Shown here: positions 41,472 to 51,618 of the stretch, piece by piece
Numbering within the stretch: position 1 is the first letter of the stretch
How the letters are laid out: each line of letters begins with the position of its first letter
Assembly (NCBI GenBank): GCA_020744425.1
Contig: JAGMUV010000026.1
Span: 682,001-746,000 of the forward strand
Reading direction: 5' to 3'
DNA length: 64,000 bases
Origin: Dactylonectria macrodidyma
Lineage: Eukaryota; Ascomycota; Sordariomycetes; Hypocreales; Nectriaceae
The notes under the pieces: model-generated
What the model was told of the DNA's origin: nothing
Databases searched by the model: none
What the model saw: only the letters and a program-made list of their open reading frames with translations
Program-made: the position numbers and the translations under genes

Positions 41472-42360
41472 GCGGATGGGGAAGAGAGCCGTTTGGGTAT
41501 TGATGAAGGGATGATTACTGTATGATAGTGGAGGATTCGGGATTTTGTGAACAGATAATGAACTTGTCGTCTTCAGCGTCTATCGAGAAACCCGCAGCTG
41601 GTATCGAGGACTTGTGTAACGTCTCTTCCATCCCAGATGCTGTCCAACGCACAAGACTGTCGATGTCGCATTGACTCTCAAGTGATAGAAGGATTTAGGG
41701 GAACCTGGCCCCTCAACGATGTGATAATTCTTTAGCTGACGAGTTTAATAGCATATTCAGACTGATTTAAAGTCTCATAATTGACGTTCATTGTCAATGA
41801 AAACCCTCCAAGAAGCCTTCGTTCATCGCAATTGTTGTTTCTCGTCGTCGAAGCTTGTCTGAGGCCGATTCTTCCGCCACTTAAGGCACCATCTAAGGGT
41901 GGCCTGCACCAATTGTAACGGTCGTGTCCTATGTATGTACGTATCGAAAACGGCGGCGAGGGACGAAAGGAAGAGAACAACCCCAAATAGGTAACCTTCC
42001 TTTAGCTAGGTAGCTTGGAATGTGTCTAATTAGGTGCTGTATATCAGCGCTGCTGTCAGATCAATCAGATCAGATTAGGGCCCAAATCTCATCTGAACTG
42101 ATAATTTACCCTCTATATCTGATCTGATTGATTGATTGATAGATATCTGATACATCATAGGTCAGGTGAAGCTATCCCCAGCTTCGGCATCCTGCCCTAG
42201 GTTCTAACTGGCTTATTGCTCAAGCATAAGCCCCCTAGAGTAACACGCCCTCCCCTGATCCAGTTCTTCAGTAATTGGACCGACTCAATGCTCGATCCAA
42301 GTAGGGAATGCCTCTGTGAGCTGACTGTAAGCTTCGCAAGACTGAATGCTCTCTCACAGT
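41472..42360. other. Gene-free interval with inverted repeat
   Basis: No gene. Includes the inverted repeat at 42061-42131, possibly the 3' subterminal region of the hAT element to the right. Confidence 0.4.
42061..42131. repeat. 15-bp perfect inverted repeat
   Basis: TCAATCAGATCAGAT (42061-42075) and its inverse complement (42117-42131), separated by 41 bases; GATCAGAT/ATCTGATC words recur around it. Confidence 0.8.
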
Positions 42361-42363
42361 CAG

Positions 42364-44253
42364 TTACATGGCTGGAATAGCAAGGACATCTAATGCAAAT
42401 CTGCTTAGGCGTGGAAAAGAGTTCCTATGATCGGTCCACCACTGAATGGGGTCGTTCACTTGCTCCGGCTCAAGCCTATAGCATCGTTCAAGCTCACTGC
42501 CCGTTGCTGAAAGCTTAGGCTGCCGGCTTTTTACCCACTGCTCAAACTTGCTTTGCTCAGGTCGTGGCGTTAACGAGGGCATGGCCACAATGCTCTCCTC
42601 GGACGCGTCATAGTCGTTTGAGTACCAACGCTCAAAGTAGCCTTTGATGCCATCCTTTGCATCCCGAAGCCATTGTAGCTGCTCTGGAGAGGTCCAGTTA
42701 GCCTCGAGCCACCGGAGACCAAGATCCGGGTTCAAAACAACAGAGGCCGCAAACAGAGGCGACTGCCCGAGGAGGGTATAGTACTCGTTAAGCTTAATCC
42801 AAGCATTATTGATGCTCGCCTTGATGCTTGCACGCTCTTGACCCTCCATACTAGCAATAGTACTCATAGAGCGGGCATCGCTCTGTAGGTAGTCGTTTCG
42901 AGAATGCGCAGGGAGGGCATCTTCGTTGAACTGTGGGCTGGCATGTGGATGAGCCGGACGACCTGTGTCGCGACAGCGGCGTAACGGCGTGATCTCACAC
43001 CCCTGAAGCCTTGATGGCAGTCGCGGCTGGCGTGACGGCCTCTCTCGGGTTTGGCCGACTGCCGGTGACTGCGCAGATGTTGATTTCACACCCATAACCA
43101 GCTCAGGATCCTCTCCCTGGCTTCTCTGCCCTACTTCCGCAGCTAGATGAGCGGATTCCTCGTCATAGAGAGCCCGCCATTCTTCGAGATGTTCCAGAAT
43201 AAACTCCATCCCTGTCATGACTTCCCAGAGCCGGCCGTGACTCCCACTTGTACCCCATCCCTGTGTTCTCATCGTCATATTATAGATCGGCTCCAAGATA
43301 TGGAGAACTTCTCTGAGGACATTCCAGTCATCAGAGGTCAGGATGTCGGCGATAGGAGCCCTTCTTGAGGCGTCTGCTTCCAGCCCTAACTCTTGAATGA
43401 AGCTATTGAGCTCAGACTGCTTGATCAAGGCGCGTTCGATCATCATATAGGTCGAATTCCATCTCGTAGCGTTGTTCTGTATCACTTCAAGCTCGGCCGT
43501 TGATTCTTCTGCAAGCTTATAAATGTCTGCCTCCTTCTGCTCTCTGGCATGTGCTTTGAATGCTTCGGTACGTTGCGGAGAGGCTCGGATGAACCTGACG
43601 ATATTATGAAGCTTCCCAACTGGACCCTTAGCTCGCCAGTGTTCGAGGTCTTCTTCAACCTGCTCCAGCATGCCATAAGCCTCAGATTGAAGTTCGAAAG
43701 AAGCTGCATCATCGCCATAGAGGAAAGCTTGGGCAACAAGGTTGAGAATATGCCCGAAGCATCGCATCCTTCGTGCCTCTGTATCTGCTCGAGTCATCGA
43801 GGCATCGAGAGTTGCGTAGAGGCTTCGCAAACAAACATCATTACTAGTCGCATTATCGCAGATCGAGACCCCAAGCTTCGAGTCGATCCCCCAATCCCGG
43901 ACGACATTCGTTATAGTGTACGCGATATTCTCGCCGGCGTGAGACCCGATCTGCCTCCGGAAAGCAAGCAGCCGGCTTTGGTATAAGTTGTCCCGGTCAA
44001 TAAAGTGACCAAAGATCGAAATAAAAGCTAGCCTGTTTGGAGAGGTCCAGAGATCGAAGCTGATATGTATCTGGGTAACAGCCATGTCGAGTTCTTCCTT
44101 GACGGCTGCTTTCTTTAAAGAGAGTATATTCTCGAGATCTTTCCTGACCGTACTTCGACTCCAGGGCACCTGGAGACAGAGATCAGGATCCAGCTGACGG
44201 AACAACTCTTGCATTGTTGACTCTAATCTCCCCTTTACTACCCTCGAGAGCAC
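42364..44253 (-). pseudogene. hAT-family transposase, truncated at both ends
   Basis: A 629-residue frame typical of fungal hAT transposases: ISFDLWTSPNRLAFISIFGH, GVSICDNATSNDVC (catalytic-region Asp), RMRCFGHILNLVAQAFL, NNATRWNSTYMMIERAL, then the C-terminal dimerisation region DPIQWWTDHRNSFP and FALDVLAIPAM. The family continues after IPAM with a SxxxERVFS segment; here a TAA follows at once. The N-terminus (BED finger) is missing because LINE sequence takes over at about 44255. A separate hAT C-terminal relic is at 63100-63660. Confidence 0.82.
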
Positions 44254-44263
44254 TTACCTGCAC

Positions 44264-45611
44264 TGGGTGGAAGCGTGCGCTTCGCGAGGGGATGTGCCTC
44301 ATCAAGGGATTTGAGTCGGGCGGAGAAGCGGTATCGACGTGCTTCGAGAAGTTGGGCGATAGGAGGTATTCCACTTTCCCGATGGAGGATGGCGATGGGG
44401 GTCGTCCTCCAGACGGGGAGTATGGCTCGCATGGAATGCACGATGGCGTCGGTCATTCTCCGCAGGAGATGCCGGATACCTGATGGTCGGTCTTTGGACG
44501 GCTGGCTCCACCGCGGCTGGGTTGCGCCTGGGTACCATACTTCAGTGCCGTAGAGCAGAACCGGTTCAACGCATGCTCTGACGGCGCTTCGCACGGCACT
44601 AGGTAGTGGGCCGTGTATCGTGTTGGTGAGTCCTCGTAGATGGTAGGCCACAGCCTGGGCTTTAGCCGTCCATTTCTCTACGTGGACTCGGAACGACAGG
44701 TTGCTGTCCAGCCAGATGCCTAGCCAGCGCATTGCTGCCTCGGGGTGTTTTTCGACATCGCCGTGGCGTATGGACGGTGTGGTCTCGAGTTTGCTCCAGG
44801 AGAAGTGCATGACTTCCGTCTTCTTAGGGTCGAAAGATATTCCGTTCGCCGCGCCCCAGCGGACCATTTCTTCGACAGATCTTGACGCTGCAGCCGCTGT
44901 TTCCTCTACCGTGTCGCCCGTACACAGGATTGCTGTGTCGTCTGCGTAGCCGAACCGGCCTTGAGGGTTGCTTAGTCTGTAGATGGGTTCCGTATATAAC
45001 AAAAATAGGATTGGCGATACCGGCGACCCCTGAGGGAGGCCGCATTGGAGAGGAGAGAGCGGAGTGGTAGTATCCTGGTATCTGACGCAGGCAGATCGGT
45101 CGTCCATAAACGAACCGGCCCATCGTGCAAGACGTTCCGGCCAGCCTTGTTCGCGGAGTCGCAGAATTAGTCTGTTGCGCAAGACAGTGTCGAAAGCGCC
45201 TTGGATGTCCATCGTGACCAGCGTGGCCACCTTCTTGAGGGCAAATACTTCTTCAATGTCGTGGACTAGGGCGGCCACAAGGTCTGTCGCAGACCTCTTC
45301 GGGAGCGCCCCGGCTTGTTGTGGGTGGAGGACTCCATAGTGGATACATGCCCACGCAAGACGGCGCGCGACCAACCGTTCTAGCCCCTTGCCGAGGCAAG
45401 AGAGCAGAGAGATAGGCCGCCATGCCCGCGGCTCTGTCAGGTCTCTACGTCCAGATTTGGCGATCATCACCACCTCGGCCGCTCTGAAAGGCTTCGGGTG
45501 GTGGCCTATGGCCAGACACCCCTCGAAGAGGCGGCGAACGTGTGTTCCGATGATGTGCCATACTGCCGTGAGAAGTTTGACTGTGATGTTGTCGGCTCCT
45601 GGACAACCCAC
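44264..45611 (-). pseudogene. LINE reverse transcriptase domain (inverted segment)
   Basis: Open frame with RT motifs in order: PGADNITVKLL, WRPISLLSCLGKGLERLVARR, QQAGALPKRSATDLV, MDIQGAFDTVLRNRL, GLPQGSPVSPILFLLY, the catalytic GYADDTAIL and the thumb-region FDPKKTEVMHFS and WLGIWLD. N-terminal endonuclease is absent. Frame intact but isolated from the rest of ORF2. Confidence 0.88.
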
Positions 45612-46528
45612 CTACCACCCGCTCATCAAGCGGAAGTACCAAACTCTAACAGAGAGCAGCTTCAAGACCCGTCTCCGACGGACTAATGAGCTCCTCGCAC
45701 CCTGTCCACGCCCGGCTCTCATGCAAAAACGCTTCGACAAGGAACAGGACACACCCCTACAGACGGCAGCGAAAGAGGAATCGGCCGAGGCCTTCCTCCG
45801 GTGGGCTGAGACAGTAGGCCCAACCACTCTGATCGTATACTCAGACGGCTCCTTGTCCTCGGAAGGAGCAGCCAGCTATGGGTTTGCCATTCACCAGAAG
45901 GACCTTTCCATCTACGACGGCTCGGGCCGTCTTGGACCTGCCGAGGTGTTTGATGCTGAAGCTACAGGAGCACTGGAGGGCCTCAAGGCCGCTCTGAACC
46001 TCCCAGGATCAGCGACACGAAACATTGTGGTCTGCCTAGACAACCTGGCAGCCGCAACATGCCTACGGGGCACACCGTCCGATTCCTCACATGACGTCTT
46101 CCTCAAGTTCCAGGCGCTGGCTACATCTCATGGTGCCACACAAGTGCGCTGGATACCTGGCCACACAGACATCCCCGGCAACGAACAAGCGGATAAGCTG
46201 GCAAAAGCGGCTTCCTCGCTGCCGGAGCCAGAGGGTGCTCAGCCGACGCTGGCATATCTACGAAAGATGGCGAGGCAGAAACCGAAGGAAGCCTTTGAAG
46301 CATGGTGGGCAACCTCCGCCCCCGAGCAATATAAGAGATTCAATCTCAAGGCAACTACACGCTGCCCGCCGGAGCTCTCGCTCCCTCGGGCTGCTCTGCA
46401 CCATTTACTCGCAGCAAGGGCCCTCCATGGGGATTTCGCTGCATACCACGAACGGTTCAACCACGAAGACGCGCGAATGACCTGCTCGTGCGGGCGACGC
46501 AAAGCACCTGATCATATCTTCTACTGCA
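45612..46528 (+). pseudogene. LINE RNase H domain and C-terminal Cys motif
   Basis: Starts HPLIKRKYQTLTESSF, then RNase H: VYSDGSLSSEGAASYGF (Asp), EATGALEGLKAAL (Glu), VCLDNLAAATCL (Asp) and WIPGHTDIPGNEQADKLAK (His/Asp). Ends with the C-terminal zinc knuckle CSCGRRKAPDHIFYCRK, then switches to NLR sequence near 46528. Confidence 0.88.
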
Positions 46529-49496
46529 GAAAGGTACCGCGACGGTGTCGAATGAGGCTTGTCTGGTTGCGAAGAAAAGGCCAAAATGCTGCAGGACATC
46601 TTTGAGAAAGTTGAAAAAGGGGTGAAGAATGCGGAGGACGGATCCGTGCTCGACTTCTATCGCACCTCTCTGCTCCGCTTGGGCAAAGCACACCGGGTGG
46701 AGACCCTGATGCAAGGCATCCTGGGAGGCTTGGATGCATTGGCTGCCAACCAGTTGTTCAGGACGGCAACCCAGAGCCAGATGGCCGAGCTGAAGGAGGC
46801 GATTGATCAGTTGTCGAACGTGGAGTCGTCCGTGCCAGACTCGGATTTCGAGGGCTCCATGACAAACTCCCAGAATATCGCCTCTGGGGGGACGGGCTAT
46901 CTGTCTGTCATTTCTGGCCAAGGCCATAACATCAACCCTGGCAGTGGCGAACAGTATATTGCGCAGACTATGACCTTCGGTACGAAATCACGGAATTGAT
47001 AGCCAGATTCATTACCAATAGACTGACCTTTCCTGCTCTGAAGTTCAATCCAATGAAGACGGCAAGACTCGGAGTGAGATCCTCCAGACCCTCCACACCT
47101 CACCGTATCAAGATAACAAGAACAGGAATGCAGATCGGGTTCCAGGGACGTGTGAGTGGTTCGTAGGTCACGACGACTTTCAGCAATGGCGAGAAAGCAA
47201 ATCGTCAAGTATGCTCTGGGTGTCTGCAAATCCCGGGTGCGGAAAGTCCGTCTTAGCAAAACATCTGGTGGACTCTGAGCTTCAGAGTACGAAATCCAGA
47301 ACGACCAGCTATTTCTTCTTCAAGGACGACTCCGAGGATCAGAGGAGCGCGAAAAGCGCTGTCAGCTGCATCCTACACCAGCTCTTCACAAAAAGGGAGA
47401 TCCTTTTCTCGGACAAGATTGTCAAGCGGTTCGAAGCCTACAAAGCACATCTTACAAGCTCGTTTGATGAACTCTGGGACGTCCTAGTTATGGCATCACA
47501 AGACAAGAATGCTGGCGAGTTAGTCTGTATTCTTGACGCATTCGACGAATGCGAAGACCAAGAACGGGACAAGCTCGCCCAAGCCCTGCGCAAATTCTAT
47601 GACCTGAAGAATGACACGAAAAATAACGTCAACTTGAAGTTTCTCGTAACAAGTCGGCCCTATGACAAAATCGGACAGGGCTTCCAGCCTCTCAATATTC
47701 CGGGGCTGCCTGTCATCCACCTGAAGGGGGAAGCCGATGCGGAGATATCGAAGATTGCCCGAGAGATCGATGTCTATATAGAAGACAGGGTTTCACGCAT
47801 CCTGGATCTCGAGCCAGACGAGAAAAATCTGCTCTTGCAAGAGCTCCGGCGTATTCCTAACCAGACCTATCTCTGGGTTTATCTCACCCTAGAGTTGATC
47901 AAAGGCGATCTCAGCATCAATAAGGCCAAGATACGCAAGGTCACTTCCTCACTTCCAAAGACCGTTAATGACGCATACGAGAGGATTCTAGCTAAGAGTA
48001 GCAACCCCAAAGAAGCCAGAAAACTGCTGCATATTGTCGTCGCAGCAGCGCGGCCCTTGACTCTGGCAGAGATGGACCTAGCGTTGGTTCTTCGACAAAA
48101 TCACAGGTCCTATAAAGACCTGAATGAAAGACTAGAGAAGCGCTTCGGCAGGTATGTCAGAGACCTCTGCGGCCTCTTCGTCACCATCACGGACTCGAAG
48201 ATATATCTGCTTCACCAGACCGCGAAAGAATTCCTGGTCCTGAGACACGATCCGGATCCTCGAGAGGACCACGACAATCACATATGGAAATCCTCACTCC
48301 AGCCACCAGAGTCCCATCGCATTCTTTTCCAGATCTGTATCTGGCACCTACTCTTTACCGAGTTTGAAACCAACCCTCTGGACGAAAATTCGGATGATAA
48401 AGTATCAAACTATCTTCGCGATCACGTCTTCCTTGACTACTCTGCTACAAACTGGGCTGCCCACTTCCGAGCATCAGCTATCGAAGACGATGCAGTCATA
48501 GAATCAGTGCGGCGAATCTGTGATGCGAGTTCAAGAAGTTGTCGGACTTGGTTCAGGGTCTACTGGGCTAATACGGACACGGGATTTCCTCAGGGTTTCA
48601 CTACCCTCATGATTGCCTCATATTTCGGACTCGAGCAAATTGTAAGGCTTCAGCTTGGAGTAGACGATATTGATTCCAGAGATGGCACTTATCAGCGTTC
48701 GGCGCTCTCTTGGGCTTCAGAGAACGGATCTGACGGTGTCGTGAAGCTGTTGATCAAGCGTCCGAAGATTCGCCTCAAAAAAGCCATCAAACTATCGTTT
48801 CCGAAAGGCGCAGAAGTCGATGCAAGAGATAGAGACGGTCGAACGCCACTATCATACGCCGCTTGGAATGGCCATCTGGCCATCGTCCAGCAGCTGGTCA
48901 AGAAAGGAGCCCGCGTTGATTCAAAGGATGAAATTGGAGGAACGCCGATATCCTACGCCCTTTGCACTGGACAGGAGGCTACAGCCAGCCTACTAATGAA
49001 GGGGGCCGATGCCGATTCTGTGGACAATATTCGTCAAGAACTACTCTTGTCCGCTGCTGAGAAGGGCAACGAGGTCTTCGTCAAACGACTGCTCGACATT
49101 GGTGTCGCCACCGACGTGGTGGATGGCGCTGGACGAACGCCGCTATCGTGGGCCGCCAAGAACGGGCACGGGGCCGTCGTCAAGCTGCTCCTCGATATAG
49201 GCAAGGCTGATGTTAACACGAAGACTATCGACGGTCGGACGCCGCTCTGGTGGGCCGCCGAGAACGGAAATGAGGCTATGGTCAAGCTGCTCCTCGATAC
49301 GGGCAGAGCCGATATCAACGCGAAGGATAAGGCCGGTTTGACGCCGTTCCTGTGGGCCACCGGGAACAGGCCTAAGACCTTGGTTGGTCTAATCGTACAG
49401 TTCTTCGGTTTTGGGGCGGTATTCATACTAGTCGGTCCGTACTGGTACTTTATTCTATACCTATCAGCGTACTATTTTGGACTGGTACCAACTTAG
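46529..49496 (+). pseudogene. NLR-type receptor (NACHT-ankyrin), 5'-truncated
   Basis: Fungal STAND protein. Visible exons: about 46529-46979 and 47044-49496, with a 64-bp intron (GTACGA...CTGAAG) in phase. The 5' part starts in the middle of an NLR N-terminal domain (EKAKMLQDIFEKVEKGVKNA, LMQGILGGLDALAANQLF) where LINE sequence stops, so the true start is lost; the first in-frame ATG is 46585. A glycine/asparagine-rich stretch, GYLSVISGQGHNINPGSGEQ, follows, then NACHT (Walker A ANPGCGKSVLAKHL; Walker B VCILDAFDECED; VTSRPYD), a winged-helix part (LPKTVNDAYERIL) and about six ankyrin repeats. The end is a hydrophobic stretch (FFGFGAVFILVGPYWYFILY), unusual for this family. Intact after the truncation point. 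Confidence 0.8.
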
Positions 49497-51158
49497 TTCT
49501 ATTCTTCATTTTCTTTATCCCAGTCCGCATATACCAATGCTCTTTATACTAGTATCCTGTTTTTGTCGTATTGGGATATTGTTATACTGGTCTAGTCGTC
49601 CTTACACTCATGTTTTCTTCGTACTGGTCCCCCGCTTTGCGTATACTAGTCTACCGCCTAATTCTCGAGGGTGTGAAAGACAAGCAAGAGGCGAAAAAGA
49701 GGAAGAGTTCTCAGCTGAAGGTCGAGTCGTGTCCTGCAATATCAAGAGTACCTTTCAGGACCTGCTGTCGCCTAGGCAAACAAAGATAAGGAGTCCCTTT
49801 TTAGAAATCTCCCCCGATCAGCCAGGTCACCTACTCAGCCACTGAGTCAAAGCAAGCCAAGATTCATGCGCTACGGTATTACATTCAACTCTTGGTTCCC
49901 TAAGCGTCTTCCCGTACAGAGAGGTAGGTGCCTCCTTGTAGCGGATATCGGCTATCCCCGGGCTTGCCTAGACAGAAGCCTTGGAATGACGGACTCAGAG
50001 TCTAATTCTGCCTGCAGCTCGACGGTGGTGGGTTACAATATTCGTCGCCTACCACCCTTTTTCAACACGACCTCCTCAAAAATTGAGAAATTGACGCCAC
50101 TAGTCAGGCAGGAGATGTCGGCCAAGGCAATCTCAGGCCAAGGTGATGCCCCTGCACCGGCTTCCCCGAAGTCTGCCTCGCCTCTGCGTTCTCCCTCGTT
50201 CCACGGCGTCATAAGTCCTCGTGGTGCCTACTGTTAGTGGCTAGGATAAATGGCACAAACAGGTCCTGCGAATCATCAACGAGTAGTCTACCTGGACCAG
50301 CTATATAGTATGCTGACCGACTCCTAAATGAACGCCAGATATCCACAAAGCTCCCTAATACCCTCTACGTTCGTGCACGCTGTGGGAGCTGGTGCTTACC
50401 CCTTCACTCTTCTCGTTACCATATTTTTCAACATGCCATTTCCCTTCAGATTGCTTTGTGATCTCCTCGAGAGACTCGAGAGAAACTCCAGGAGGTCATC
50501 GAGCATCGACAGGATCCAGGAACGTGGCACGCTTACCATCCCTTATTACATAGAGTAAGGATGGCATTTGGTATCTTGATTGAATTTCCCCCCGATTTTT
50601 GCTGCTTTAGAGCTCAAAGAACAGTAGCAATCACTAAGAGATATTGAGCTTCACTTGATTGAATATAATTTGAGCATCAAAACCGACCTGGAACAGCCAT
50701 TTTATACACGCTAATTGATGAGATTCCCGGTCCCATTTCGCTAATTCATACACCATAGTCGCCAATAGATCAATCACATTCAGCCAATCCACTCTAAGGT
50801 TTTTGTCTCATGTTTTATTAATGTAACCGTTAATCGGAAAAGTGCAATTCTCAAGAACACTGGCGATAGGGTATTGCGTTTAAATTGCCGTACATATCGA
50901 TGTCGCCAAAGGGCGTGTGTGCTGTCATAGAGCGCGGGAAGCAGCATCTGTCAGAGCCACTGTGCATTGAGATTGAGAATTTTAATTCAGGTAAGCTTGC
51001 ACTAAAGCTAGATTTTGTCGACCTTCGGGAGAACGAAGAGGATGATAACTTGAAATCACCAACCGCAGCATCCATAGTTGCTGTGTTGCGTTTTCTCCGA
51101 GCATTATTGCACTTTGCAGCTCGGACCGTGGCATCAAGCGAGGCACTGATGCTGTAAC
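49497..51158. other. Interval without recognised gene
   Basis: TACTGGT/TACTAGT-type words repeat at 49430-49660. A plus-strand frame 50899-51157 (VIERGKQHLSEPLCIEIENF...LDFVDLRENEEDDN) looks protein-like but matches nothing known to me; it ends one base before the Copia LTR. Frames at 49866-50237 and 50328-50558 are unconvincing. Confidence 0.35.
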
Positions 51159-51419
51159 TGTTGGATAACTCAGGTATCCTGCTGTTATAGCAATTGCTCT
51201 TTCGGGCGGGTGAGACGTCAAAACCGTGATGGTTAACTTGGTGTTTTACTTGATGTCTAAAGAACAGAATCTAGGCTAGGTAATAGGGCCACGAAGTGGC
51301 CCTATATCTAGCAGGGAGGCACCTGCACGTGCCCTTACAGCTGTTACTAGCTGTGGTCTACACACGTGGGTGCCTACGATCCTGGCGCTAGCCCTGGCAG
51401 TGTTAGTGATATTCCAACA
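51159..51419 (-). repeat. Copia LTR (3' LTR in element orientation)
   Basis: 261 bp, no difference found to 57271-57531. Confidence 0.95.
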
Positions 51420-51618
51420 CTGGCAGTCTTCAATTTTGTGCCAGGGCCCAGGATCACCTAGATATATAAAAGAAGCAGTAACTCCCGCAAGCCTGATTCC
51501 GTAACTGCGTATTCAGCATCGCAGCTCCGGCGCCCGTATCTCGGCCGGAGCTTCCTGGTCCTGTTAGGGCTGCGCCCGCGCAGCCAGCTCTTGGGACAGC
51601 TGGTTCTTATGAAAATCA

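Larger units (their letters stand above)
44255..46528 (+). mobile_element. Tad-type LINE fragment with inverted 5' part
   Basis: The RNase H half runs on the plus strand (45612-46528), while the reverse-transcriptase half immediately upstream runs on the minus strand (45611-44264). In intact elements RT is directly followed by RNase H on one strand. The RT end (DEAHPLAKR, 44270) and the RNase H start (HPLIKRK, 45612) share similar residues, as expected if one stretch was broken and inverted. No poly-A tail was found; the 3' side ends in NLR sequence. Confidence 0.75.
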
